From contig NZ_CP114771.1 of NCBI RefSeq assembly GCF_027366395.1, positions 4,030,001 through 4,094,000 of the forward strand: a DNA stretch of 64,000 bases, read 5' to 3'. Source of the stretch: Endozoicomonas sp. GU-1 (lineage in GTDB: Bacteria > Pseudomonadota > Gammaproteobacteria > Pseudomonadales > Endozoicomonadaceae). A model generated the notes under the pieces. It did not search any database, had not been told where the DNA came from, and saw nothing but the letters and a program-made list of their open reading frames with translations. Positions within the stretch are counted from its first letter, which is position 1, and each line of letters opens with the position of its first letter. A program made the position numbers and the translations under genes. Positions 26,220 through 35,608 of this stretch are shown here, one piece after another.

Positions 26220-26625
26220 TCAGGCCCTGCCACACTCGTTCATGCCACCCGCTAACGCCAAACTTGTTGTGACAGGAAACAATCCGAGTATGACCAGAAT
26301 CCCAGCCACAAAATAGCCAACATAACGACTGGCAACACCAGTCAGTTGAATAACCGCGTTATTCTGGCTGAAAGTAGTGTTGGGGAAGGTATTGAAAACT
26401 GCAGCCAGCATGGAGTTGAAACCATCGCCCAGAACGCCGCCTTTAATACGACGAAGATAGTCTTCCCCCTGGATAGGCTGCCTGGAGATCATGCAGTTAG
26501 CAGTCAGGTCACCGGTAGATTCAATGGCAGTGATCAGATAAATAATGGCAATGGGAAAAAATGCCAGCCAGTCAAACGAGAAGCCATATTTAAAGGGAAC
26601 GTCATCAGGATTTTGGCAATGGGGG
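26220..26625 (-). pseudogene. Internal fragment of an NCS2 nucleobase permease
   Basis: The frame reads PIAKILMTFPFKYGFSFDW through YLITAIESTGDLTAN, GGVLGDGFNSMLAAVFNTFPN and TTFSQNNAVIQLTGVASRYVG, which are central membrane segments and signature motifs of uracil/xanthine permeases. It lacks the N-terminal half (the frame enters without a start beside the end of the coiled-coil gene) and departs from the family after LGLFPV, ending at 26220. About 130 residues of a protein of roughly 450 remain. It is next to the RutR-like gene, so a former regulator-transporter pair has been broken. Confidence 0.8.
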
Positions 26626-29600
26626 TTGGATAGGGACTGGTGCCTTAAATATAGGTTCTTCAGAGGACATATCGTCTAAATCAGTGATAATGTCAAGCAG
26701 TGAGGGAATAGATCCAAAGCTCCATGGTGTGTCAGCATCTGGAGTGCGAAGGGATGTGTCTTCTAACCCGGGGAATGGTAATCCGGAGGTAGTTAAAGCT
26801 GACCTTCTGTATTGTGATTCGTTGGTATTTGGGGCTGACCCGGTGCTCTCCTGCACAGGAGTGCTCAACGATATAGTTGAGAGTTTTCCTCCGGATACGG
26901 GCCACTGTGAACTGGAATTGAACGTCCCCGGATCACACATTGATAGTTGTTGAGGTGTGACTGTTGCCACTGATCGTGCTGACTCTGTACCTGCTGAGGT
27001 CAATGGTGGCTGAACGATGTCAGGCTCAGATGTCGGGTTATCGTCTTGCAATAATTGTTGGCATAGGACAGAAAATGCAATACCGGTTTCATTACTAATG
27101 CCAGTAGTGCTATTCACCTGAGCTGGGTTGGTGTTGGTCCCGACAGGAACAACGGCCTTAGGATTTAATGGTGGCAGTTGAGCAGGCCCGGGTTGGATTT
27201 TTGCTGCCTGTGCGTTTGCCGCCAACATCTCACGAAATAGATCAAGGGCAATATCTTTCTGCCTGAGGAGTGTTTCCATTCCCGTTTGGTATTTCATTAG
27301 TTGATCAGGCGTCATCTGGAGTATATTGATCTGCTGATTAACAGTATGATTGACCACAGGAACATTTGTTTTCAGGTTATTCATTTCTTGCTTCAATTCT
27401 TCGACTTCCTGACATTTCGCGTCTGCCAGGGCTTTTGTGCAAATGAGTTCTCTCTGCACTTGTTCTAACTTCTGCTCTTCATCCAGCTGTGCTGCCTGTT
27501 GCTCGATAAAAATAATTTCCCGTTCTTTCAATTGGTTGTTTTTATCCTGAGTTCTTTTCAATTCATTCTGTGTATGGTTAGAATCCTGACGTATTATTTT
27601 AATGGTTTCTGCTTGCCTGGTCATGGTATCTTTGGCAAGACTCAGGTCTTGCCCAACAGCTTCTTTTTCCAATTTTGACTGTTCAAGTTCTGATCTTATC
27701 TCAGTCAACTGGGTATTAAGATTTTTATTTTCTGTACTTAAACAATCTTCCTGTTTTTTCAGGGAAGTGACGGATGTTTGCAGTTGTAAAATACTTGCGT
27801 TACTCTCTTTCAGGCTATCTATCAGTTTGTTTTTCTCTATTAGTTGTTTATGTTCATTTGTTTTTTTTTGGGCAAGTTCAGACCTGATGTTTGCTAGTTC
27901 AGATGTAAGAGAGTGCTGTCTATCTTTCATTGTTTTTAAATCACTCTCATAAGTTTTAATGGTTTCTTCATGCTTTTTCAGTCTGATGACTTCCGTTTTT
28001 AATTTTAATATCCTTGCCTTGCATGCTTTCAGGCTATCTTCCAGTCTCTTTATCTCTATTAGTTGCTTACGTTCATTGGCTTCTTTTTTGGCAAGTGTCG
28101 ATCTGATATTTCTTGATTCAGATGTAAGAGAGCTTTGCTTGTCTTTCATTGTTTTTAAATTGATCTCGTAGGCTTTAAAGCGTTTTTCATACTCTTTCAT
28201 CCTGCTGACTTTCGTTTGCAGATGTAACATCCTCGCTTCGCTTGCTTTCAGGCTATCTTTCAGTTTGTTTTTTTCTATTAGTTGCTCACGTTCATTGGTT
28301 TCTTTGTTGGCAAGTTCAGATCTGATGCTTTCTAATTCAGATAAAAGAGAGCTTTGTTTATCTTTTAATGTTTTCAAATCACTCTCATATGCTTTAATAC
28401 GTCTTTCGTATTCTTTTTTCAGGCTACTTACTTCCGATTGTGATTGTAAAACACTTGCCTTAGTCAATTTTAATTCGTCTTCCAGGACCTTTTTTTTTAT
28501 TAGTTGTTCACGTTCATTTGATTCTTTTTTGGCTGATTCAGATCTAATGTTTTCTAATTCGGATAACAGAGAGTCTTGCTTGTCTTTCATTTTTTTTAAA
28601 TCACTCTCATACACTTTGACGGTTTCCCTGGAACTTGATAGTTCTTTTTTAAGGTGAGTGATTTCGGATTCAAGCTTGATTTTCTCATCCTGGTTGCTGC
28701 ATTCTCTGAGTAATTGGCAAAGAAGTTCTCTTTCTTTTTCTAAAGTTTTAACATTGCTTTCCAGATCATTAACTTTACCTGCTAATTGTTCTGAGTTTGT
28801 TCTGTGTTCTGTAATCTGGTCTTTTGTAGATGTTAGCTCTTCATCTTTCTCTTTAATATCTCTTTCTTTTTCTTTGATATTTTTCGAGAGTTCTGTGATT
28901 TTATTTCTTAAACTTCTGTACAAAATGTCATTATTGCTTTTTAATTTTGCATTTGCTTCATTGAGATCCTGTTTCAGGTTTTTTAATTCATCCTGGTTTG
29001 TTTTTTTCTGCTTTTTAAGGTTGTTGATTTCTTCTTCCAGGTGATTTATTTTTTTGGTGTGATTTTGTTTTAGTTCTTCTGTTTTTTTTGTTCTTGTTTT
29101 TATTTCATTTTGATGTTGAATTTTTAACTCCTTTATCTTTGCACTGCTTTCAAGTAATGTATCATTGTAAGCTATACTTTCTTCTCTTACTGATTGGATC
29201 TCCTTTTCCAGTTTTTTAATCTGTTTTTCCCTGTCAGAAAGAGCATCTCTAAATGATTTTGCTTCTTTAATTGAATTTTGGCTTTTGATTTTTTCTTTCA
29301 TTAATTTTTGTTGTAAATTTGCAGTCTCTTCCTTTGTTTCTCTTGTTATCAAGTACATGGATTCTACCATATTTTTCATTGATCTTAATGGGGGTAGCGG
29401 ATCTTTATCTCCTGATTTATTCTTTTTTGTGTCTTTTTTTGGTGGACATATTTCACTTATATTTTTCTTGCATTGTTCTTCAATGTTTTTATGTTCTTCT
29501 TCAAGTTTGCCTAGTTTGTCTTTTAGAAATCCTATGGTATCTGTCAGTAATTTTATTTCACCCTCTAACGATATTGCTGACTCTTTTGACAGTTTTAGCT

Positions 29601-31314
29601 CTTCTGTCAGGTGTTCATTTTCTTTGATTAATGTGAGTTTTTCTTTAATTTCCTCCTCTTTTTTTAACAGTAGCTGATTGGCTTCTTCCAGTTTTTCTTC
29701 TGTTGATTGTATTTGTTTTTTATATTCAGAAATTTCTTTCTTGTGATTTTTCAGTTGGTCAGTTAGTTTTTTGTTTTCATCTTTCATTTCTGTGTTATCT
29801 GAAGATAGTAACGCTATTTTTTCTTCCAGATATTTTTTTTCATTTGTAAGGCTTGATATATTTTTTTCAGAGTTGATAATTCTTGATTCAAGTTCAAGAT
29901 TTATATTTTTTACTGTGGATAATTCATTTTCTGAAGAAAAACATTTTTTTAAAGCATCGTAATTTATATCTTCTCCAATTTCAGGATTTTCACTGCTGGG
30001 TATAGAGCTAACACCTGGTTTAAATGCAACTAGAAAAGGAAAAATACTATGGTACTTATGCTCAATTTTCCATAATTCTTCACTTCTAAATTCTTCTTTA
30101 CTGGTGTTTCTGGGATCTACCACGATAAAGTAGTAGTGCTTTAAATTCATTACCGCCGCTAGCAGGAACTCATATTTCTCAATATCCTGTGTCATCAGAT
30201 CGTATTTTTTAGCATGAACAAATGGATAAATCAATGTGGCAAACGTTTGTTCAGAGTTCAGCTTATTAGCTGATGAACTTATGTTAAATTCAGTCGTTGC
30301 GACTGTCCTTCTTATAGGTACTCCAGTTTCAGGATGAAGATCATCTGCTTCATCCATACCGGGCATTTCTGGCATTATCTGAATAAAGTCTTTTAACGCC
30401 TGATGGAAAATATCATGAACCTCGGGTGTACAGTTTTCCTGTTGGGATGGTCTATAACCGTTATAGGATGTTGCAATCAGTTTAGTGATTGCTCGCCATT
30501 GAGATTTACCAAAAAGCTGCAGACCCTTATTGTCAATGTCTTCAGGTTTGAGAAATTGGTCACAGTGTCTAATACTGATTTTTTTCTTGTCTGATTCGGT
30601 TGGCTTTGGGTCTTTCAAAGATGAAGTCAGTTTCTCTCTGAGCAATGCTGCTGAACATTTCCATCCTTTACGGCTTATGAATTGTGTTAAAAATATGTCC
30701 AGACATTCCCATGCAGTTATTGGTTTTTTACCGGTTTTGTATTCAGTTTCATAAGAGAAGTAATTTTCACCTTCCTTGATGCCTCGTAAAACCATATTCT
30801 TTGCCTGATCCCAAAAATAATTAACCGTTGTGATTTTGCAATAACGATCACCCCAGATAATTTTGACTAACTTCTTGTCATTTTCTCTGGTTATATCTTT
30901 GCATGGCATCCATGCTGCCAGGATATTTTCCTCAATTATGGGGGTATCATCACCATGGTATTGGTCACAGAATGCATCCAGAATACTTTTAAAAGCACCC
31001 CAGAAATCCCCAAAAATTTTCTTTCCCTTGCCTTGTTTGGGGTCTTCGGTCAGATCCGTAAAAATCTGGTCATGGAGGTTGTTTGCCTGCATTGTTATGG
31101 GCGGGGTAATTTTACGTGTTTTCAATATCTTTGCAGGGTGGGGGAGTTGGTCTGAGCCCTGAGAGGTGTTGTGACGTTTTCTTGGATGGGTCACATTATT
31201 GCACTCTAGTGCATAACCTATTGTGGATTTTTTTTTCCCCTGTCGACCCCCAGGCTTTTTTTTCTGAGAGGCTTGTGGAGTGAAAAAATCCTGCTTTGCT
31301 GCGGATATATCCAT
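26605..31314 (-). CDS. Giant coiled-coil protein, unknown
   Basis: About 1569 residues from ATG 31314 (AGG five bases upstream; the longer frame to 31368 has a worse start). The first 100 residues are basic and disordered, residues about 100-460 form a mixed globular region with many Trp and Tyr, residues about 470-1390 are an almost unbroken coiled coil rich in Lys and Glu, and the last 190 are rich in Pro, Thr and Ser. Inside the coil are four tandem units of about 73 residues starting YESDLKTMKDKQSSL. The DNA is much richer in A and T than its neighbours. The layout recalls effector or cytoskeleton-like proteins of intracellular bacteria. No signal peptide or membrane span is seen. Confidence 0.7.
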   Translation of the reverse strand: MDISAAKQDFFTPQASQKKKPGGRQGKKKSTIGYALECNNVTHPRKRHNTSQGSDQLPHPAKILKTRKITPPITMQANNLHDQIFTDLTEDPKQGKGKKIFGDFWGAFKSILDAFCDQYHGDDTPIIEENILAAWMPCKDITRENDKKLVKIIWGDRYCKITTVNYFWDQAKNMVLRGIKEGENYFSYETEYKTGKKPITAWECLDIFLTQFISRKGWKCSAALLREKLTSSLKDPKPTESDKKKISIRHCDQFLKPEDIDNKGLQLFGKSQWRAITKLIATSYNGYRPSQQENCTPEVHDIFHQALKDFIQIMPEMPGMDEADDLHPETGVPIRRTVATTEFNISSSANKLNSEQTFATLIYPFVHAKKYDLMTQDIEKYEFLLAAVMNLKHYYFIVVDPRNTSKEEFRSEELWKIEHKYHSIFPFLVAFKPGVSSIPSSENPEIGEDINYDALKKCFSSENELSTVKNINLELESRIINSEKNISSLTNEKKYLEEKIALLSSDNTEMKDENKKLTDQLKNHKKEISEYKKQIQSTEEKLEEANQLLLKKEEEIKEKLTLIKENEHLTEELKLSKESAISLEGEIKLLTDTIGFLKDKLGKLEEEHKNIEEQCKKNISEICPPKKDTKKNKSGDKDPLPPLRSMKNMVESMYLITRETKEETANLQQKLMKEKIKSQNSIKEAKSFRDALSDREKQIKKLEKEIQSVREESIAYNDTLLESSAKIKELKIQHQNEIKTRTKKTEELKQNHTKKINHLEEEINNLKKQKKTNQDELKNLKQDLNEANAKLKSNNDILYRSLRNKITELSKNIKEKERDIKEKDEELTSTKDQITEHRTNSEQLAGKVNDLESNVKTLEKERELLCQLLRECSNQDEKIKLESEITHLKKELSSSRETVKVYESDLKKMKDKQDSLLSELENIRSESAKKESNEREQLIKKKVLEDELKLTKASVLQSQSEVSSLKKEYERRIKAYESDLKTLKDKQSSLLSELESIRSELANKETNEREQLIEKNKLKDSLKASEARMLHLQTKVSRMKEYEKRFKAYEINLKTMKDKQSSLTSESRNIRSTLAKKEANERKQLIEIKRLEDSLKACKARILKLKTEVIRLKKHEETIKTYESDLKTMKDRQHSLTSELANIRSELAQKKTNEHKQLIEKNKLIDSLKESNASILQLQTSVTSLKKQEDCLSTENKNLNTQLTEIRSELEQSKLEKEAVGQDLSLAKDTMTRQAETIKIIRQDSNHTQNELKRTQDKNNQLKEREIIFIEQQAAQLDEEQKLEQVQRELICTKALADAKCQEVEELKQEMNNLKTNVPVVNHTVNQQINILQMTPDQLMKYQTGMETLLRQKDIALDLFREMLAANAQAAKIQPGPAQLPPLNPKAVVPVGTNTNPAQVNSTTGISNETGIAFSVLCQQLLQDDNPTSEPDIVQPPLTSAGTESARSVATVTPQQLSMCDPGTFNSSSQWPVSGGKLSTISLSTPVQESTGSAPNTNESQYRRSALTTSGLPFPGLEDTSLRTPDADTPWSFGSIPSLLDIITDLDDMSSEEPIFKAPVPIQPPLPKS

Positions 31315-31376
31315 AAGTCCCTGCTTTTCTCTGAATGGCTGCGTACATCGCTGAGTGTAAATAAGCAATGTAGTGA

Positions 31377-31404
31377 ATTGAACTTAACTTGCTTAGAACT
31401 TTCC
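31377..31404 (-). promoter_or_regulatory. Weak sigma-E-like promoter of the coiled-coil gene
   Basis: GGAAA-N18-TCAAT on the minus strand, 63 bases before ATG 31314. Two departures from the set; listed because spacing is exact. Confidence 0.3.
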
Positions 31405-31578
31405 TATCTTAAATGGTTGCTGCTTTTGGTGTGAGTGATGATGGCATTTATAAAAGAGCAGACCGAACGACATTTGTTTATGCCATATCTTAGAACTACA
31501 AAATGTCAGAAAGTTCCCTGTGCCTGGTTTGGCCTGAAGGCCGCTGGGCGCTCACGACCACCACTCTTAATGCCAGCC

Positions 31579-31692
31579 TGGAGTGCTATTCAGGAAACGC
31601 TTCACCTGCTTGATATACCGGGAGTGCGGGAATCCATTCGGGACGGATTGGCCAGTGATATTTCAGATTGCAGTGAGGAGCCCGGCTGGTGA
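31579..31692 (+). pseudogene. C-terminal remnant of a Phd/YefM-type antitoxin
   Basis: The frame ends AWSAIQETLHLLDIPGVRES and IRDGLASDISDCSEEPGW. The pattern ETLxLLxIPGxRESIRxG followed by W near the end is typical of the toxin-binding end of Phd/YefM antitoxins. The N-terminal DNA-binding half is missing and no toxin gene follows. The rest of the 31369-31711 gap holds only the upstream region of the coiled-coil gene. Confidence 0.5.
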
Positions 31693-31711
31693 GTTGGTCA
31701 TTACCAACGAC

Positions 31712-32959
31712 TTAATTAAGGGGATATACACCCTCACTCTCCAACTCGTAACTTGCGCCCTGATCACTGTTCACAATACTGACCTCAAATTGATCTTCTT
31801 CAAATCGAACCAGCATGTATTTCTGGAACACCGTAGCGCCTCCCAGAAACACAGGGAGGTGCTCACCTGGTCCGTAGAAATCCCACAGGGTGTGAAAATC
31901 AACCTGGCCTACAAAAGAGTGCAGGTGACCGGCAAAAATGGCAGAAATTTTATATCGCCGCAGGATATCTCTTATCTCATTGGTAAAGCCGGATATGTGG
32001 TAGTTCAGGATAATATGTTTGCCTTCACTGCTGGCCTGTTCCAGGTCATTGGCCAGCCACTCTCTGGCGGATTGGATATCAAAATAATCCCTTCGGGTCC
32101 GGGCAAAGTTCCAGCCATCCCATTGTGCCGTATAGGTTGGGTAATTATTGAGTTGCACGAAATGGATGTCACCAATATCCCAGGAATAAGCAAAGCTTTT
32201 ACTGAATTTTTTTTTCAGTGATGGAAACTCGAAATAAGTCCCCGTGCTGTGATAGTCAAAACTGCGGACATTCAACGTACGCACATGATCTCGTAAATAC
32301 AGCATCATTCTGGAAGCACAGTTATTCAAAAAGCAGCCATCAACATTGTTGGAAATATCATGATTACCCAGGCCCGGATAGACGTTCATTTTTAATTCGT
32401 TGTGGTATAGCCGGTAGTAGGCATCGAACTGCCAGTCATAACCAAACGCGGTCAGGTCGCCATTGATGACGACGCCGGCCAGTTGTTCTTTACCCAGGTC
32501 ATCCATTAATGCATTCAGGCTTTGCACATAATTCATATTTTCCTGCCAGGCTTTGTCCTGGTCATCACAATTTTCTTTTGATGATCGACATGACCATGGG
32601 TACTGAGGGTCTGACATAAATGCCATATAAAAATCGTGATGGTTGAACGGAATCAACCGCGCATAGGAAAAATTGTCTTCCAGCGCATCTGCCACATTGC
32701 CGGTAGCGTTGAAATAGGTTCTGCACATGCCACTGCCATCCGGTTCATCACAGACCTCCAGTGCCTGATCGGAGGCCAGCTGGATCGGTGTGGCCGAATC
32801 ATCGGCTTCACACAGAGGCAATAGCTGTTCAGAGTAGTGTTGGAGTTCATGCAGGTTGGTGCAGTCTTGTTCGGTAGCCAGGCATTGATTCATGAACACT
32901 ATGCCCAGAGCGAGAGAGATCAGGCTCTTGAATGCTTTCCGGATGGTAAGGTGGGGCAT
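31712..32959 (-). CDS. Secreted calcineurin-like phosphoesterase with crystallin-like N-terminal part
   Basis: A 415-residue exported protein. ATG 32959 has GAGG seven bases upstream and gives a signal peptide (KAFKSLISLALGIVFMNQCLA). The mature N-terminal part has Cys pairs and ALEVCDEPDGSGMCRTYF, like a beta/gamma-crystallin or I36 inhibitor-type motif. The metallophosphoesterase domain follows with MSDPQYPW (metal ligand Asp; the usual His is Gln), GDLTAFG, GNHD, ILNYHISG and GHLHSF. Such enzymes hydrolyse phosphate esters at a two-metal site; the substrate cannot be read. The signal peptide implies activity in the periplasm or outside, possibly on host molecules. Confidence 0.85.
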   Translation of the reverse strand: MPHLTIRKAFKSLISLALGIVFMNQCLATEQDCTNLHELQHYSEQLLPLCEADDSATPIQLASDQALEVCDEPDGSGMCRTYFNATGNVADALEDNFSYARLIPFNHHDFYMAFMSDPQYPWSCRSSKENCDDQDKAWQENMNYVQSLNALMDDLGKEQLAGVVINGDLTAFGYDWQFDAYYRLYHNELKMNVYPGLGNHDISNNVDGCFLNNCASRMMLYLRDHVRTLNVRSFDYHSTGTYFEFPSLKKKFSKSFAYSWDIGDIHFVQLNNYPTYTAQWDGWNFARTRRDYFDIQSAREWLANDLEQASSEGKHIILNYHISGFTNEIRDILRRYKISAIFAGHLHSFVGQVDFHTLWDFYGPGEHLPVFLGGATVFQKYMLVRFEEDQFEVSIVNSDQGASYELESEGVYPLN

Positions 32960-33091
32960 AATGGGCCTCATATTATTGCGAAGTGACTGCGTTATGATTT
33001 CCAAATCAATTTTAATTAACTAACACTATGAAAAGGTTAAAAATATATCGACAGATGATGGTTGGATTTGAACAAACATTGAAGAGAGAAA

Positions 33092-33225
33092 GGTGAGGTG
33101 GATGATATCCATTATGTTTTTTGATGGTTAGCTACTTATCAGCCAGTACGAGAAAGTCAGGATTTATCAGGCTTTCTTTCAGGCTATAACTGAACTGCTG
33201 CCAACCGGGAGAGTTTGGGAACAAA
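33092..33225. pseudogene. Duplicated fragment of the lipoprotein and cysQ 3' ends
   Basis: Plus-strand GGTGAGGTGGATGATATCC followed by ATTATG...TTTTGA repeats the end of the lipoprotein gene at 35205-35582. Next to it, on the minus strand, the frame QQFSYSLKESLINPDFLVLA repeats the C-terminal end of CysQ (QRFSYNLKESLINPDFLVLA). The same two gene ends lie side by side at 35550-35740, so this is a shortened, decayed copy of that junction about 2.4 kb away. Confidence 0.8.
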
Positions 33226-33245
33226 ATTCTAGTCCTGTTGTCCAT
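33218..33245 (+). promoter_or_regulatory. Possible sigma-E-like promoter of the unknown gene at 33329
   Basis: GGAAC-N18-TCCAT, 83 bases before the ATG. Spacing is exact but the -10 box lacks the final A and the leader is longer than in most others. Confidence 0.4.
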
Positions 33246-33328
33246 AAAACTGATCAGTCAGTCAACATATCGCTTTTAATCTGGTCAATCACAAGAATTT
33301 CGTTTTCATTCTACGTTCAGGAGTTTAC

Positions 33329-34762
33329 ATGGCGAATTCCATCCAGCCACAAACATCTAGCCAGCGCACTGCCGTCGGCGGTGCTGATCAATTATCGTTC
33401 GGCACTACACCTGCAGTAGCCGGAACGTTTGATTCCCGGCACACCACCACCTCATCTGAGCGCCTTCAACTGAAGATGCTGGGATATTCTGAGAAGGATA
33501 TTATTACTGCAGAGACGGCGCTATATGAACGGGCAATTAAACCAACTCCGGCTGATATTATCCAGGAGCTTGCCGGCAAACGCGTTGCTATAACCTCCGC
33601 ATTTCTCATCATCAAAGAGGCGATGGACAAGACTCTCGGCTTCCGTAATCAATCTCAAATAGTCAAAGAGGTCGTCAGGTTTGCCGAGTCACTGAAAAAA
33701 AGTCTGGACAAAAAAATTGACGAACACCTTACCTCTGCGTGGCCGGAGCAGCAAAAAGTGGCCGAGATTGTCAGCAATTGGCCAGAGTTCCTCAAGGAGT
33801 CGGCAACCTACATCCGTTATGGCTGGCCAGTTCTGGCTATTGGTGCTGATCAACAGTTCTTATGTGACTTCGGGTCTGCCACAGAAGTCTGTACTGACTA
33901 CCGTGAATCATACCCGGGTGCCCATCCGCGGATATTTCCTGGTCATGCAAAACTTCATTATCATAGTTTTGATCCAAAGTCCTGTAAGCATTATTCTTCA
34001 GATGACTATCAACGCTATTTTGGTGAGTTTGCCCAACAAGTTCAGGCGTTGGTTAATAACCCTCCGCCAGATTTTCCCAAAATCGATGAATGTTCATTCC
34101 TGGAGTATCCGGTCTTTTTCCGTCTGGTCAAGGATATCTGGCTTGACGCATTATCGACTAATAATACCGGAACCATGGAAAGGGTCAGTCATTTGATGGT
34201 GTCGTATACGAAGGTCTTATACAAAATGTCTGAATATCGTTCCAAACCCAAACACCACGACTCTCTGGACGACCAGTTAAGTAGCGCCCATTCTCATAAA
34301 TTGGGATATGAGGATTTGTTAATTTTAGCCTTTCAGCTGGCTACGGCCCCTGATAAATGGGAGGAAAACTATAAAGATATTTTCCAGCAGTTGATCAGCC
34401 TTGAACTTTCAAGTGAGAAAAGCGAGCTAATGAGAGGTTATGACCAATGGACGGAGGGTCCCGTTCAGCAAATGCAGGTCAGTCATTGGGTAGAGTCAAT
34501 GTTTATTCCTAAGACCATCAAAACCTTGCACTTTCTGCAAGATATTATCAACTATATTGATCAGCCATGTGAGAATTTAAGGGGTGGCCCTCGTTCGGTT
34601 GTGGATAGTTTCCAATGGAATGACAAAGAGTACTTCGATGCAGATACCAGGCAGCTACTGAAACCCATCATTGCAAAAGACTTGGGGAATTTAGTTCCCC
34701 TGGAGGAAACTCAAAAGGTGCTTGATGCTTTTTTCAGCAACAAGGTCCCCAAGTTAGCATAA
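33329..34762 (+). CDS. Unknown protein, candidate effector
   Basis: A 477-residue protein with no family I recognise. The first 45 residues are polar and Ser/Thr/Gln-rich, like an unstructured secretion signal, with no hydrophobic signal peptide. The rest is mostly helical with several aromatic-rich stretches (YPGAHPRIFPGHAKLHYHSF around residues 190-215, with three His and one more after). The ATG at 33329 has CAGGAG eight bases upstream. It stands alone on the plus strand between the secreted phosphoesterase and an OB-fold lipoprotein. The possible sigma-E-like box before it links it to the repeat-protein genes. Confidence 0.65.
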   Translation: MANSIQPQTSSQRTAVGGADQLSFGTTPAVAGTFDSRHTTTSSERLQLKMLGYSEKDIITAETALYERAIKPTPADIIQELAGKRVAITSAFLIIKEAMDKTLGFRNQSQIVKEVVRFAESLKKSLDKKIDEHLTSAWPEQQKVAEIVSNWPEFLKESATYIRYGWPVLAIGADQQFLCDFGSATEVCTDYRESYPGAHPRIFPGHAKLHYHSFDPKSCKHYSSDDYQRYFGEFAQQVQALVNNPPPDFPKIDECSFLEYPVFFRLVKDIWLDALSTNNTGTMERVSHLMVSYTKVLYKMSEYRSKPKHHDSLDDQLSSAHSHKLGYEDLLILAFQLATAPDKWEENYKDIFQQLISLELSSEKSELMRGYDQWTEGPVQQMQVSHWVESMFIPKTIKTLHFLQDIINYIDQPCENLRGGPRSVVDSFQWNDKEYFDADTRQLLKPIIAKDLGNLVPLEETQKVLDAFFSNKVPKLA

Positions 34763-35204
34763 TTAAGTAGCTGGCCATATGGAATCATATATTTCTGGCT
34801 ACTTATCCCGTTGCGTTCAGAAAGACCTGCACAAAAAAGGATTGAATTTACTGTAATGGTACCCCAATATTTTTAATGGGTTTTGGCAGTGGATAACCAC
34901 GAAGGTCAAAAAGAGCACGGAGAAAAGAAATCTTTTCTTTGTGCTCTTCGTGAACGGTCCTGTCTTCGTTTGGTTAACTATTTCAATAGATAATTGTTGG
35001 CTTTGAACAAACCCGGAAAGCATTTGCTATTATGAATTGGGTCTTAATTAGCATGGATCTTATTTATGATTAGCTACAGAAAAAAATAGCTACAGAAAAA
35101 ATAGCTACGAATATAAATAGCGTTTTTAACAGGGTTAAATGGATATTGCATCATAATCCGGCACTGCCGAATAATCATATATGGATTGAATAGAGATAAG
35201 ACTT
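34763..35204. other. Intergenic region with hairpin and short repeats
   Basis: No gene is supported. It holds an imperfect palindrome (34898-34952), a short direct repeat TAGCTACAGAAAAAA at 35071-35119 (two copies and part of a third), and the promoter region of the lipoprotein gene. An open frame on the minus strand across the hairpin is an artefact of the palindrome. Confidence 0.6.
34898..34952. repeat. Palindromic element, hairpin
   Basis: GAGCACGGAGAAAAGA (34913-34928) pairs with TCTTTTCTTTGTGCTC (34931-34946), two G-T pairs included. Outside it CACGAA (34898-34903) can pair with TTCGTG (34947-34952). Similar CACGAAG-rich elements are dispersed in many bacterial genomes. It may act as a terminator for the gene ending at 34762, but no clean T run follows. 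Confidence 0.6.
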
Positions 35205-35582
35205 ATGACGAAAGGAAAGTTAGCAGGAGTAATCCTGTCAGGTTTTATTGCCTCGGCCTGTTCTCAGGAAACTCGCTTTAATCTTGACCAGAGCGATACG
35301 TCCGAAAATCCCATGTATCACAAGCAAAGTGTTGAAGAAATTCTGAACACCTCAGACGATGAAGAACTGGTTCGGATTTCCGGTGAAATTGTTAAGAAAA
35401 TCAAAGGAAAAATATACCTGTTTCGTGGTGAAACCGGTGAGATTAAAGTACTTATTGATGATTCAGCCCTGCCCGATCAGGAGGTTAAGCTGAACTCTCC
35501 CACCATTATTAAAGGTGAGGTGGATAATCCACCCGACAGAGCCCCCAGGGTTGAGGTGGATGATATTCATTATGTCTTTTGA
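35205..35582 (+). CDS. OB-fold (YgiW/BOF family) lipoprotein
   Basis: A 125-residue lipoprotein: signal peptide with lipobox ASAC (Cys19). The mature part has the YgiW/NirD OB-fold pattern: SVEEIL, then VRISGEIVKKIKGKIYLFRG, EIKVLIDDS, and the ending VEVDDIHYVF. Proteins of this family sit in the envelope and are linked to stress tolerance (hydrogen peroxide, cationic peptides). Its end faces the end of cysQ, which is on the opposite strand 27 bases away. A decayed copy of this junction exists at 33.1 kb. Confidence 0.85.
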   Translation: MTKGKLAGVILSGFIASACSQETRFNLDQSDTSENPMYHKQSVEEILNTSDDEELVRISGEIVKKIKGKIYLFRGETGEIKVLIDDSALPDQEVKLNSPTIIKGEVDNPPDRAPRVEVDDIHYVF

Positions 35583-35608
35583 TAGCTATCTGCCCGTCAA
35601 ACAGTCCC

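Noticed and set aside
27602-29962. Plus-strand hydrophobic frames opposite the coiled-coil gene
   Set aside because: The Phe/Leu/Ser-rich strings are the complement of Lys/Glu/Asn-rich coil codons, not membrane proteins.
34817-35023. Minus-strand 68-residue frame
   Set aside because: It reads through a palindrome (34898-34952) and has no ribosome-binding site or recognisable feature.
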